Notes under the pieces: model-generated | The model's input: the letters and a program-made list of their open reading frames with translations, nothing else | Databases searched by the model: none | What the model was told of the DNA's origin: nothing | In this document: positions 41,127-53,199 of the stretch, piece after piece | Layout: every line of letters starts with the position of its first letter | Position numbering within the stretch: the first letter of the stretch is position 1 | Position numbers and translations under genes: made by a program | Origin: Heloderma charlesbogerti | Taxonomy: Eukaryota > Chordata > Lepidosauria > Squamata > Helodermatidae | Reading direction: 5' to 3' | DNA: 64,000 nucleotides | NCBI GenBank assembly: GCA_026122225.1 | Contig: JANEZZ010001904.1 | Location: forward strand, 1,178,001 to 1,242,000

Positions 41127-42571
41127 GTCTCAGGCAAGGTAACAGTATTTAAAGACTTAAAAAGGCTGCTCTTACCAATATCTTAGGGAACACCCCTCCC
41201 CCATACACCTGATTTATGAACTTATGAATACGGCTATCCTAATACAGTGCGCGGTATTTCAGATATCTAGAATTGATGGGAGTCAGTTGCTCCAGTTCTT
41301 TGCAGTGAACCAAGCTTTCTCCCTGTTCATCATCCTTTGACAAATATTATCATGTATCATAAGGAGAGTGAGGAAAGGACCAGAACAGTGCTCTGACAAC
41401 ACCATTTTGAAGCAATACTAATAATTCTAATTGGTAGAGTTAAGCGGAGGTTAAATATCATCCACAATGGTCTTGCAATAAAACATGTTAGCAATTAATG
41501 TCTAACAATAATCAAAATGTCAGGCTAACAAAGCTGGTGATGAGGAGAATTTCAAGAGGAATGATCTTTTAAAGTTTACTAGTTTTCTTCAGTCAATATT
41601 TTTGAATACATCCTTTAGGCATTTGCAATGACATCACTGTTTTCCTTCAACTATCACATGGCATTGGAAGCAAATCAGTCCTTCTTTTAGGAAAGTGGAT
41701 ATCAAGCGTCACTATAAACAGATGTGTGTAATGACAAGGAGAAAGATCCCATTTTTCCTACTGCAAAAGACTATGCAAAGAAAGGAATAAGAACTTGGTT
41801 TCCTTGTGTTTTGTGTGGCTGCTATAAACCTAGGATTCTCTGTCGAGCATGGGAATAGGGCATATTGATCTGGCCTTGAACTACTGAGGCTCTAAAGATA
41901 CAGAGGAAAGTACCGGCTGCCAGTTGTCATGAATGCCTTTTGGGTTTCCACTATTGTGAATTACAGATTGGAGAAGCCAAGCATCCTACTTCAAGCGAGG
42001 CATTAATGCCAGGCATGCAGTTGGATAGTTCCTTAATCTCAGACAGTGGCCGATCACTGCAACATGGGCCTGGGAAGAATTTAATAATTTAATTGTAGGG
42101 CAAGACTCACAGAAGCCCTTTTGTGCCTCTAGTGAATCTGAAGACAGGTTGTATCTGCAAGACTGCAAGGAGACAGAAAGGGAGTCGGCTATGGACTGTT
42201 ACGGAGAAAGACTTCAGCAGAACTGGTTATCAGACATTTCAGTACACAAACAGTATACACTGACTTTCATTATTATCTGTTAGCCAACAGATTTCATCTT
42301 TAATTTTAATGGTGTGAAGGAGCTGAAGGAGTGTGGGTGTGTGAGGCCTTTGGAACATTTAGGATCTTGTAAATTTTTAAGTGATAGCTTAAAAAAAGGA
42401 TTTTTTTTTCAGAATAGAATTAGGTAGATTGATAACAGCCACTTTTTTTCCTTGGGAAAGTTTCATTATATTTGATGGCTGGGGCCTTCCAGTAAAAATG
42501 GGAAATGATCCCCCCTCTGATTAATTTTGGATGCTTTGTTACAGCATGTCAAGAATCAGATTCAATGTTAG
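41127..42571. other. No recognised feature
   Basis: A/T-rich unassigned DNA without a recognisable repeat or coding domain. Confidence 0.4.
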
Positions 42572-43087
42572 TTAGGGATGTATGGAATCGCACACATATA
42601 CACACCCCACACAGAATTTTGGTAGTTTTATTCAAACTTTTTGCTTTCCTTAAAATTCTTCAGATGGTCTTGTTCAAAGGAGGAACCTCCCGTTTGTTTT
42701 GAAATCTCACTGAGAGAATCAGCAAGGCTTGAACTCATTGAGGTCCTCCAAGCTCCAGCTGAAAGCTTGGTCTGCCTTGCTCTCGAATGCAAACTGTTGC
42801 TGTTCTTCAAATGGGAAAAAGTGCAGAATTGGGTGCACACTTTTTAAAAGTACACACCCAAATGTGTACTTTCCCACCCATTTACTAAATTCTGAAAACT
42901 CCTGTTTTTTCAAAATGCACATTTTAAAATTGCACATTTTTCTGAGAAATGCGTTTTGCGAACACTATCACAAGCTCAGGAACATGTGAGCTTTGCCCAA
43001 AAAATGCTCTGGCGTTTGTGTTTGGGGGTGCAAACGGAGCAGGTTCTGGTCAGAAACAAATCAAAATGAAATTCTTGTGCATCCCTA
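42572..43087 (+). mobile_element. Small hAT-like element, TTAGGGATGTATGG...GTGCATCCCTA
   Basis: The flanks AATGTTAG (42564-42571) and AATGTTAC (43088-43095) match 7 of 8, allowing one base of uncertainty at the left end. Inside, CTTGGTCTGCCTTGCTCTCG-type sequence and TGTGCACATTTT-like palindromic units (AATGCACATTTTAAAATTGCACATTTTTC near 42915-42943). It ends with AAATTCTTGTGCATCCCTA, which resembles 55145-55168. Confidence 0.65.
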
Positions 43088-43127
43088 AATGTTACTTTAG
43101 GTGGAATTTGGTGGCATCTCAAGTTTC

Positions 43128-43280
43128 AGACGTTCAGGAGCTAGATGTGCCTGATCTCGTCTGAGCTCGGAAGCTAAGCAGGGTCAGCCCTGGTTAGTAC
43201 TTGGATGGAAGACTGCTGGGGAGCACTGAGCAGGAGTTTGGACTCGATGGTCTTGTATGCCCCTTCCAACTCTATGATTC
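43128..43280 (+). mobile_element. 5S-rRNA-derived SINE with CR1-like tail
   Basis: CCTGATCTCGTCTGAGCTCG, GAAGCTAAGCAGGGTCAG and CTGGTTAGTACTTGGATGGA reproduce 5S rRNA positions about 25-95, including the internal RNA polymerase III promoter (A box, intermediate element and C box). After GACTGCTGGGGAGC the 5S similarity ends. A segment GACTCGATGGTCTTGTATGC with CCTTCCAACTCTATGATTC, the classic CR1 LINE 3' end, follows. The head gives transcription and the tail recruits LINE machinery. Not a functional 5S gene: the 5' and 3' ends of 5S are missing. Confidence 0.85.
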
Positions 43281-43463
43281 AGCAGCATATGCACATAACT
43301 GGCTTGAATAGGCTAAAGCAGTAGGAAATTTGCATGCTAGGCTTTCCCAGTAACTACTGCATGCTGGATTGAATGCATGTGTCTGTCAGTGCAGAGTCCT
43401 ACAGACACAGTCATATTTGGGACCACCAAAAAGTATATTATGTACCCCCTTAACTCATATCAG

Positions 43464-43798
43464 GGCTTCGGTGGCTTAGTGGTTAAGACGCTGAACTGCA
43501 GACTGGAAGGTCGGCAGGTCAGCAGTTCGAGACCCGAGTGCCACGTGACGGAGTGAGCGCCCGTCTTCAGTCCCAGTTCCTGCCAACCTAGCAGTTCGAA
43601 AGCAAGAAATTGCAAGTAGATAAATAGGTACCGCCTCGGTGGGAAAGGTAACAGCGTTCCGTGCACCTCGGTGTTCAGTCATGCCGGCCACATGACCACG
43701 GAAGTGTCTTCGGACACCGCTGGCTCTTCGGCTTAGAAACGGGGATGAGCACCGCACCCTAGAGTCGGACACGACTGGTTGGGGACACCTTTACCTTT
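43464..43798 (+). mobile_element. Sauria-type tRNA SINE, complete
   Basis: The tRNA-like head GGTGGCTTAGTGGTTAAGAC (A box) and GCAGTTCGAGACCCG (B box) is followed by the body AGTTCGAAAGCAAGAAATTG, GGTAACAGCGTTCCGTGC, ATGCCGGCCACATGACCACG and ACCGCACCCTAGAGTCGGAC, ending GACACCTTTACC. It is flanked by an exact 14-bp duplication TTAACTCATATCAG (43450-43463 and 43799-43812). The intact duplication implies a fairly young insertion. Strong squamate marker. Confidence 0.92.
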
Positions 43799-43812
43799 TT
43801 AACTCATATCAG

Positions 43813-44738
43813 CAATTCTGATGCTATATTTAACCACTTCACTAGAACACTGCATGCTAGGTAAACTGAAAATTGAACTCCCTTCTGAAATCTGGGTTTT
43901 GGGGAATAATTCTTTTAACAATTCCACTTAGCATCCCTGTCTTTTTGGACGTAGCTTCTACATTGACATTTTAAGATTGAGGCCTATTAATAGAAAGAAG
44001 GATCTCTGGTGTCTTTTGATAGGTCTGAAAGTATAAGGTGCTGAGTCACTTTCCAAACAGCATCCTTCCTGTAACAGGATAGTTTCCCCACATTCTGTAT
44101 CCACTGGGTGATAAGTTGGACTCATTATTTCAGCTTCCCCTTAAACAGGATTTACATTCCTTTCTGGTTTGAAGCAGATCAAAATCACATTGTCAGCATG
44201 CTGCTTTTATGCTATCACCTTAAAAAAAAAGGGGGGGGATAAAAGAAAGATCTTTATTTCTTCGCTGTATCCAGCCAAAAGCAGAAATAACATTAAGCTG
44301 CTTCCAGTATGCATGTAATTTAAAAAAATCTTGCTAAGCAGTCAATAAAGTATGAATATAAAGCTGTCAGGTGATGATGGGGACTGAACGACACAGGGGT
44401 TTAACACTCTTTTATTACCTGAGACCTGAGTTCAGAACCAAGCAAAACAGATGTGAAAAAGCTGCCTCATCTCTGGTGCAGTGGGAAGAGAGTTGTGTGT
44501 ATACGTGCGTATGAACTAGAGAATTGCTTCTATAAAATGTAGACATGGGGGAGAAACTATACAGTTGTTCAGTGGCTTTACTTTGGGTGAAAGATATCAG
44601 TGCAGAAAGCACATCCTCCCCACCCACCCACCCTGGTTCAGTTTAGCAACTCTGAATTTTTTGCAAAGTCCTTATTTTTACAGTCATCTTTTCTAATTGG
44701 TCAGAACATCCCCCCACCCTGCCCCCTATATATTGCTG
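43813..44738. other. No recognised feature
   Basis: Unassigned sequence with a small A/G homopolymer near 44220-44240. Confidence 0.4.
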
Positions 44739-44885
44739 CAACCATTCCCAACATGGTGCTCTCCAGATGTTTTGGACATCAGCCTCCATCAACCTCAGCC
44801 AGCATGGCCAATGTTCAGAAATGCTGGGAAATGTAGTCAGGAGGAGTTGGGGACTACACTTCCCACTATCCTGGCATTGATTGAA
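44739..44885. mobile_element. Family F MITE, diverged copy
   Basis: CAACCATTCCCAACATGGTG, CCAGATGTTTTGGACATCAG and the mirror GGGAAATGTAGTCAGG. The right terminus is not recognisable. Confidence 0.6.
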
Positions 44886-45246
44886 TAGGATCTTCCTATT
44901 AATAGTAAGTTTTCGGAGAGGGGGACCAGTAGTGGGGAAGGTTCCTTGGTGGCAGTGGGGGTGGTGCTGGTCAAGCTGAGTACAATCAGGCCCTGAAGGG
45001 ACTTGGACTTAGCTTGTAATGGATTTTCCAATCTGGGGGAGTTCATATCCAGCCCCTCATCTAAATTTCAGCATCATCCCTAAAGAAAATCAAGATTCCT
45101 CAATAGGGGCACCCCATTTCAAATCCAGGTTTTGCTTTGGGTAGCTGGTTCCATAGAGCACGTTCAGCTGCTTACTCATGTTAACAGCTGTATATGCTGT
45201 AAAGTTTAATTGTCATGCTAATATTGAATTCTTTACTGCCACAATG

Positions 45247-45851
45247 TAGGGATGGACGAAAGCCCCTTACCTGATCCCGACGCTTGCTTCGCGGTGGGGG
45301 GGGAGGCGCTCCGTCCCTCCCCCTGAAATTCTGGCCAGGGGGGAGGCGCCTCGTCCCTCCCTGCTGAAATTCTGGCCGGGGGGAGGCGCCCCGTCCCTCC
45401 CCGCCGAAATTCTGGCTGGGGGGGAGGCGCCCCGTCCCTCCGGCCGCAAAACCTTGTCTCCTTCCGGGACACAAATGGCGGCGGCCATAGCCGCCGCCAT
45501 TTACGTCCCTGCAGTCAGCCGTGATAGGCTACATAAACGTTTATGTAGCCTATCACGGTGTTTTTTTAAAATCTAGCCATGATAGGCTACGTAAATCTTT
45601 ACGTAGCCTATCACGTTTGTTTGTTTGTTTGTTTTACTTGGAAATGGCAGCGGCAGCAGCTGGTCGGAAGACCGGCCGCCGCCGCACCGCCACCAGAGCC
45701 GCCGCTGCCGCCAGGGACATTCGAGCAAGGTAAGTCCCGTCCTGGGGGGTGGCGGGGGGGTGGCAGACCGTTTCTCCACCAATTTTGGGGGGCCAAATGC
45801 GCTGGCATTCGGCCTCCCCGAGATTCGTGGAGAAAGTCTCTGACATCCCTA
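45247..45851 (+). mobile_element. Family A hAT-like element with four G-rich modules
   Basis: Termini TAGGGATGGACGAAAGCC and GTCTCTGACATCCCTA; exact 8-bp duplication CCACAATG (45239-45246 and 45852-45859). Four tandem modules of about 38-40 bp (GGGGAGGCGC..CGTCCCTCC..AAATTCTGGC) at 45290-45450, the most of any copy here. Hairpins: CAAATGGCGGCGGCC (45472-45506), GTGATAGGCTACATAAAC (45520-45559), CATGATAGGCTACGTAAA (45578-45615), GGTCGGAAGACCGG (45662-45677) and subterminal AATGCGCTGGCATT. Outward donors at 45265-45272 (minus) and 45728-45735 (plus). Confidence 0.93.
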
Positions 45852-45859
45852 CCACAATG

Positions 45860-48800
45860 CCATTTTCTGAGAAGGAAAGCTGTGCTAAAGTGGATGATAC
45901 ACTTTTCAGATCAGCAAGGTTTTTGTTTTGTTCCTACCTGCCTCTAAGACTGCTTTCACAATTCAGCTCTACGCGTGAGCTACTTGTAGGTATTAGAAAT
46001 GAATGAAATGAGCAAAGTCTTCTAAGACAGGGGTGGGCACACTTCAGGCTTGCAGGATTTTCTTAGGGGTTGTTGTTTTGTTTTACTAGAACCCCCGAGC
46101 TCCACCAGCTGGATCCAGGTACAAAAGACATACACTGAAGCCCTATTCAGGCATTCAAAAAAGGGTTAAACTGAATGCATGAGGAGATGGGACAGATGAG
46201 AAAGCATGCCCCTCTCCTTCGTTGCCTTTGTTGCCCTCTACTCATGGAGGGCAACTGTCTGAAGAGGACCGCCTCCACAAGGAGAGGGCAGTAGAGGAGA
46301 GGGGCAGGACTAGAACGTTCCTTCTCCACACATTTTCATTTTAACCCTTTTTTGAACACCTGAACAGGGCTCTAGAATTAAAGAATTCTGATCCCAGGAA
46401 CTGGTTTTGAGAACCGGAATGGAACAGAGCTCACAGTCTTTACAGAAATCCAGTCCTGGTAGTTTTCTTCATTTCAGCAGTATAATTTAGAGTGGGGGCA
46501 TCATTTTGTTGCTATGATTGTAAAACAATTTGGATTTTGGAGCCAGAAATTCTTGGGGATTTACCAGTAGACCAAGATCTATCTTCTGCCCACAACTGGT
46601 CTAAGGCACCTCTTGCTGAAAATGGGGTGGTATTGGTCATGCTGGAATAGTGTGCATGGTTCTCCTCTATTAGGGAAGGAGCTCAAGCAACACCTTTCTC
46701 CTTAAGTCACTGCCAGGGTTGGTTACTATGGCAACTCTCTGAGGAGTGACCTCCTTTACTGCTTAGATCTGTGTTTAAATAGTATATCATTTTAAAAAAG
46801 AAAATGAGGCTACAAATTGATGCAGCATTTATCAATCTCTTTATTGCGGGGGGGGGGGAGGAAAGATTAAATAAAGATCCTATCCTGCAGCGTGAGGTTA
46901 AATACGACAGTTTTAACATTGCTCAGAAAAGTGGGAGTAAAGGTGAGGCTCTGGTATATTTTTGCAGATATAGTTTAAATTGAGTGGCTGTGTCAAAGGA
47001 AGCTAGAGATATCATCTTGAATCAGTAGCTTTGTAATAGAAAGCAACTCATTAAGCACCCTTAAAATGGTTGCAATCGTGTCATCCATGTGTTGGCATAA
47101 TTTTGAGGTGTGTGTGCTGGAGAAATTCTAACGCAGGGGTGGGGTGTGTGCATTATGAGTATTATGCATTGTAATCCAGGAACTGGCTTGGTGAACATTG
47201 TGAGGAGGTATCTTCAGTTGGAAGTTACCATTAGTTAACTTAAATAAGCTACCAGAGACCTTTGGCTGGTGTAATTAAATTAACTGGGATTTTTTGTAGT
47301 GAGGTGTTATGCATGGCCACCTTACTGCTGGCACATTGGACCCTTTTAGAATTCTTGCAACTTAACTGCTGAATCAAGTTCGGCAGAGGGGAGTTCAGTC
47401 ATCACGAGTCAAGGGTATTCTACGCTGTTAGAAGACTGTGGGGACAAAGCACGCTAGAAGCTAAAATAACAAAGGCCTAGTTCGCCTTGAGATGGTAGAG
47501 CACCTGTCTAGTCAATACCATTTCATACTGCTGGTGGGGACTTACATGGTTGTATGCAGCTCCTTCCCTTGGCTCTATGGAACAGAGACAGTGCTAGCTC
47601 CAGGTTTTACAGGGCCCTTGGGCAAGACATGGTCAACGAGCCCCCTCGCTCAGTGAGTCTGCCTTCTCACCAGCATTGCCATCTGCTGCTGCTGCTCCAC
47701 CTCTTCCTCATGATTGCTGTTACTTGCTTGCTTGCCAGGCAGAGAGCCAGTGACCAAGTAGGCAATGGCATCTACTGCTCCTCCTTCTCACCACCACTGT
47801 TGTCTGGGCCAGAACAAGGGGCAGGTGAACAAGGAGGTTGCAATGGTGAGGAGGAGCAGGTCCAGGGGCTCCTGTCAGTGGGACCTCTGCTGGGGTTTGG
47901 TCCTTTAGCAGGTGCCCAACCATGCTCTCCTTTGATGCCAGCCTTGAACAAGAGAAAGCAAATGGATAAACCTTCAGGAAGGAAATATTCCCCCCGCCCC
48001 CAGATGTGTCTGTGGGAATGGACCAATTTTTGTCTACGGAAGAAAAAATTCTTGGGCTTGCCTCTAAGTATACCTATTAGGTCTATGAAAAACATACGAA
48101 ATCATCATTTAAAAAGTGAATATGGTACTACAAACAGCAATATATATCAAAAGCGTTTGGCATTTCCAGCACAATTTTACACCAATAGATCAAATTACAT
48201 GGCTAAAGAAGAAAAGCACTCTTAAATTACAGTTGACATGACAGTTTTAATTTAACTAGGGGAAGAGAATGATGTGTAATTGTCAGAGCTTTGCAAAAAG
48301 AAAAGGAGTTTATGTTCAAAAGCTGTATTTTTGTGATTAGTGGAGATGATGTGCCTTCTTAGATGAGCTTTTAGGGGATTTGTGAGGTTTCTGCCATACT
48401 TAATTATAGTTACCTTTTCTCCACCTTCGTGGGCAGAGAGAGTTTCCGCACACACCCCGCCAATTTTCCGATCCTGTTACCTCACCCCCCAAACAGTTTA
48501 AAGCTACCTGTATGAAGTCTTACAAATCCCCAGTTAAGATGTGGGGCTGGGAGGCCAGTGGGTTGTGGGGAATGGCAGGGGAGTATCAGCAGACAATAGG
48601 GGGATGATTAACTCTCTTCTGCCCAAGTATTCTCCCCAGGCCTCCCCCCGCCACGCGTATTTGTATCTTGGAATAGGGGGATAACTGGGTGGTAATGGAG
48701 GATATCGGCCAGCAGCAGGCAGATAGAATCAGCAGGCAAGGGGTGTAGCAGCCCCTCTCTGCCTACTGACTCTCCCCTGAAAATGTTCCTTTTTCCTCCA

Positions 48801-50780
48801 GCATTACAAAGAAAACAGGAGGTTGGGAACTGGGTAACTAACCACACCAGCACCACCAAAAAAAGGAGAGTATCTGGAACACCATTTGGGCAGAGCGGGT
48901 TACTTGTTGAAGCCTTATCCCAAGACAACACTTCCTAGATCACTCCTGTTCTTTGGTATAAGCAACTTGTGGTTTGTCTCTCTTCCCCCTGCTGAGCCTT
49001 GACTTGCTCACAGGACCTTCCCCTATACCTGATTTGGCAGGTGCTCACAAGGTTTCCACCAGGCTAAAATTTTACTATTTGGTCTGACTAGAAGAATTTC
49101 ATCCTTCCGACCTGGACAGCTACCATAACAGGAGCACTGAGAGATAGACTAACACCTGTGTGCTCAGTATGTATGTTTTTTTTTCCTACTTTCTCTAAGC
49201 TTCTTTTGTTTTGTTATTAATATTTTTTAAAGAAAATATGGTGGTCATCAAAGAGAGAAGTGCTTAAGGCACTCTGTGTTTCTCAGTTATTTTTTAAAGC
49301 TGTTTCCTATCAGAATGGAAAGGCATTCTGTGCATGCTCAGAAGCATTTTGCCCTTAGGTTGTTTTTGTTTTAATTGTGTTCAGAGGTGCTTAAACTGAG
49401 GTGCCAGGATTTTTGAAAACAAAAAAATGTCAACCTAACAGCAACCCCTCTACCCCATTGAGCCATGTCATCATTTTTTCTACTCTGTTAACCCAAATGT
49501 GGATGTTTGCTATGATAATGTATAGGTATTATTATAGCAAGGAGTCTGTCTGTGCTGGGAAGCCCAGTGATTTAACAAAGTTTTGCAAGATCACCTTATC
49601 ATGCAAGTGAGATAGACTTACAAGTCAAAAATCTGTGGAGTTCCATGAAGTCAGAGTAGATGTAGAGAGATCCTAAGAATAACATGGAGGTTACACACAT
49701 TAGTGGCTGCCTGATATACCTCAGTGGTGTAGCATTTTGGGCTGAGCTGCAAGCTGGTGCATGGTGAAAGAATTAGCTGCCAACCTCACCTTGCACTGAA
49801 CCCACTTTCTCAGTGTCCTCATGTGAGTTTTTCAAGTGATCATAGGAGACAGTGGTGTGATCATGATGACACCAGTGAGAGAGGCTGGAGCAGAAGGACG
49901 AAGTGGGTAGAAAGTTGTTAAAAAACATTTCTTTTCAACACTCTAATGCAAAAGAAAGTCCCTGCCCCGGATTTTCAAAACCTGCTTTGCACTTGAAAAA
50001 TGAGACCCAACTAGAATCTGTTTGGATTGTTCGTGTATGAATAAATTTAACAAGTGATTATCTGAAATGGTGTATTGATTTGTTTGGTGAAAAAGGTTTA
50101 CAGCTTTCCCAATACACTGTGAGACATAATTGCTTGGGCTGGATTGGAAACAAGCTTGTGCCTTCAAATCACCCCTTTTTCCCACCCACCAACTAGACTC
50201 CCGAAAGAAAAGAAGCCTTCTTTCAGTTTGCATTCTCATCCTTGCATCTGTAAGGATGGATCCACTCCCTGACCTTCCTGACCAATCTTCCACAGTATTT
50301 TGTACCAGGAGGGAAGAACTAGGAAGTATTTTATCATAGTCATTAATAGTAACTTCACTTTTTCTTTATTACAGTTATTTAGACCCATTTAGGTTGAAAT
50401 ACAAATGCACAAATATCAGGAAACAAGGCTACATTCCCCCCCCCATTTAGCTAATGCAGTCAATCAACGGAGTTCTTTTATGCATGTCTATTTGGGGGGG
50501 GGGGGAAATAGCCACCTTTTCAGTGATATGTGGGACCTTATCCAATAGACAATTGATTACCAGTCTTTCATATAGATGCCCAGGGAAGTTAGTCAGAAGG
50601 GGAAAAATTATATGGCATCCCAAATCAGAGTAAACTTTACAATATGTGTACATGTGTCACAGTTTCAGGGACTCCTGCCTCATACATGGGCACAGTCTGC
50701 TTTGAAGTGGAATTTTTTAAAAATCTGCCCTGAAGTACTACTATTGGTAGAACATGGAGGGAGCACTCCTATGGACGCTA
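45860..50780. other. No recognised gene; unassigned DNA
   Basis: About 4.9 kb without a feature I can name. A 223-codon frame at 47554-48225 is the longest; its translation is low-complexity in places (HQHCHLLLLLHLFL), has no domain I recognise, and lacks a supporting context. Short homopolymers occur at 46848-46858 and 50499-50508. Confidence 0.4.
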
Positions 50781-50784
50781 GTCA

Positions 50785-51208
50785 GTGGCTAGACAGCCAT
50801 AGGATATGTGGTTTTCCAGGAACCAACCTCGGAGCCTGCTCTCCAAGGTCGGTTCCCAGAGAACCGACCTCCCCCCCCGTACTGCCTCACAGGCAAGGTG
50901 GAACGGCTCCGCAGTCCGTGCTTGGAAGAGGAGTGCAGAGCAGCCAAAATGGGGTGTTCCAGGGGGCGTTCCGGGGCAGGGAAGGCAGAAATGCTGGTAT
51001 GATATAACCTATGTGTTGTCCGGCAGCCTCCTCCCCCGCTCCGCCTTCCCGCGGCTAGACAGCCGAAATCAGCTGTCTAGCCACAAATGCAGAGCAAGAG
51101 AAGCTCAGAGAGAATGATCCCCTCTCTGCTTCTCCTGCTCTGCATTGGTTAGGTGGTTGCCTCCGAGTTCGGAGGCAGCCACCTATCCCCATAGGATTGC
51201 GCCCTAAG
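50785..51208. mobile_element. Multi-hairpin element, unclassified
   Basis: Four separate near-perfect hairpins: GGTCGGTTCCCAGAGAACCGACC folded at 50847-50869; GGCTAGACAGC...GCTGTCTAGCC at 51053-51082; ATGCAGAGCAAGAGAAGC...CTTCTCCTGCTCTGCAT at about 51087-51146; GGTGGTTGCCTCCGAG...CGGAGGCAGCCACC at 51152-51183. It ends CCCCATAGGATTGCGCCC, a motif frequent at edges of squamate palindromic repeats. Boundaries are approximate and the sequence is unrelated to family A although the architecture is alike. Confidence 0.5.
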
Positions 51209-51209
51209 T

Positions 51210-52740
51210 CTTGTAAGTATGTCAGCTTGTAAATTCTTAAGAGATGTCAGATAAGAAGGTGAGGTACCAAAATTGGGCAGAATCCCATGGCCCATGAGAG
51301 AACAGCTTCTGTTAGCCAGAGAATATAGATCCTGTCTTTCAATATCATATAATCTCTGAATCAGATATTTGGAAGCTTGTTGTTGCTCAAGCATTAGAAG
51401 GGATTCAAACAGAACAACAATTGAGCTAATTTTATATAAACATATGGGACTATTCATTAGGGTATGTAAGCATTAGATATACAAAGCTAGATGTGGATGA
51501 AGAAAACTACAGACGTAACCAGATTTTTAGTGCCTGCCTGGGCCCATGTTCTGGTCTCCACAAATCCTACCCATTTCCAAATAGATGGCTGCATATCCTT
51601 CACAGTTAGGCACCCCCCAATACATGATGCAAGAAAAATTCCTGAGCTTTTTCCAGAGCAAAATTAGTCATCCCAATCCATACAGGGATACCATATAATA
51701 ATTGATTCAGTGACTTGGCTCTGAATACCCTGAAAGCTGAGGGAATACTATGACCAACTTGTCTATAATAAAAACAGACAACTGCAGTTGCACGGCAAAT
51801 TGCAGATTCGGGTGTGTAATTTATATTATGAGCTCCACTTAAGATTATATTGAAAACGGAGCCCTAAGTACTTTAATTCTTTAACCTGTTCCAAAGTATT
51901 CCCCCTTAATGTCCAACAAAACCTGTTCCTTGACTTAGAAAACCCCCCCATAATTTTAGATTTTACAAAATTTATAATCAATCAGTTTTTCTTACAGTAC
52001 TTTAATTGTTGTTTCAAACCCAAGTGGGTTAATGATAATATCACAGCATCATCTGTGTATAGCAACAATGAGATCTGCCTTAAACCAAGTTTTGGAGGGT
52101 GTCCTTCTACAAGCAGCAATGATGGAACTAAGTCATTTAAGAATTATTTAAATAAAAATGGAGTCAAAATACAACTCTGTTTTACACCCTTGTTTGTCAT
52201 GATCTCATTTGTCAGTTGGCCCTATTGACGACAGTGGACCTGAAGCCTTGTTTGGGTGTACAAGTTATGAATAAGACACAACAGTCTTATATCCACAGAT
52301 GTTTTTCCTAATTTATCATCCCACAATATTTTTCTTGAAACAGAATCAAAGGCCCCTTTCAGGTCAATAAATGCGGTAAAGAATTCCCTTCTGCTTGGTT
52401 TAATGTATTTAATGAATTTATTTGCTAAATGGGCCAACATAATACAGTGATTCGATGTGGATTTATTAGAACGACATCCAATTTGTTCTTGTCCCAAGGT
52501 GTCATAATCCTCCATCCAGGTTAGCAACTTTTCAGACCTTGTGCGTAGTTTCCCTACAATGGTCAAAAGGCATATTAGACGGTAATTAACTGGAGCCTTT
52601 GGGTCTCCTGTTTTAAAAATAGGAACTATAATTTCCTTAGTCCATGCTTTGTGGAACTTCCCAGTCTGATTAATGAGTAAAAAGAGTTGCTAGAGGAGAG
52701 GCCCACCAGGTGTGCTTTCAGCAGTTCAGGTGGTACGGGA
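51210..52740 (-). pseudogene. Non-LTR retrotransposon reverse transcriptase remnant (possibly R4/Dong-like)
   Basis: On the minus strand, in order: IIVPIFKTGDP then NYR.ICLLTIVGK (about 52640-52550); EQIGCRSNKSTSNHCI (about 52490-52440); motif A FTAFIDLKGAFDSV (about 52385-52340); RLLCLIHNLYTQTRLQV (about 52290-52235); motif C LLYTDDAVILS (52033-52067); then QVKELKYLG (about 51880). The pattern is that of an LINE reverse transcriptase distinct from the L2-like copy at 34808-39005. FIDLK.AFDSV with LYTDDAV suggests an R4/Dong-type or related clade, tentatively. Frameshifts and stops break the frame (only 114 codons stay open, 52222-52566), and both ends are eroded. An old, inactive copy. Confidence 0.75.
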
Positions 52741-52794
52741 AGCCCTGTCTTGTCGGGATGCAAAGCCAACCGGGGAGGGCATCTTGACTAGTTT

Positions 52795-53100
52795 TTCTCT
52801 CCTTCAGACAGACAGCATTTTCATGAGGACACAATGGCCAGTCTCTGTCCCTTAGGAATGCAACATCAGCATAGCATCACAATGGCCAGACCCTCTCCTT
52901 TAGTCAAGTATCATCAGCATGAAGTCACAATGGCCAATCAGCTTGTTTCAGAAACTTTCAGGCAAGCAGCTTCAGCATGATGTCCCAAGGGCCAGTCTCT
53001 CTTCAGGTAGGCAGTGTAAGCATGAAGTCACACTGGCCTGTCCCTCTCTTTCAAGCAGGTAGCATTAGCACAAGGTCACAATGGCCTTCAGTTTCTCTCC
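52795..53100. repeat. Minisatellite, about six 46-58 bp units
   Basis: The motif GCATGAAGTCACAATGGCC(A) recurs with CAATGGCC or its variants at about 52832, 52880, 52928, 52986, 53031 and 53080. Each is followed by CAGTCTCTCTCC-like and CAGGTAGCAGCATCAGC-like sequence. Units differ by several bases and small indels. Confidence 0.75.
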
Positions 53101-53162
53101 CACTGAAGCTGACAGCAGCATGTGGGCCCAGTCTCTCCTCGTCTTGTTGAGGTGGGCAACAG

Positions 53163-53164
<2 letters not shown>

Positions 53165-53193
<29 letters not shown>
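53165..53193. repeat. (GT)n microsatellite
   Basis: About 14 GT units immediately after the minisatellite region. Confidence 0.9.
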
Positions 53194-53199
53194 GCACAG

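Noticed and set aside
43130..43225. Functional 5S rRNA gene
   Set aside because: Only the middle of 5S is present, with substitutions, and it continues into a CR1-like tail; it is a SINE head.
47554..48225. 223-codon plus-strand frame as a gene
   Set aside because: No recognisable domain, low-complexity Leu/His stretch, no supporting splice or promoter context. Length alone is not sufficient in a 64-kb window.
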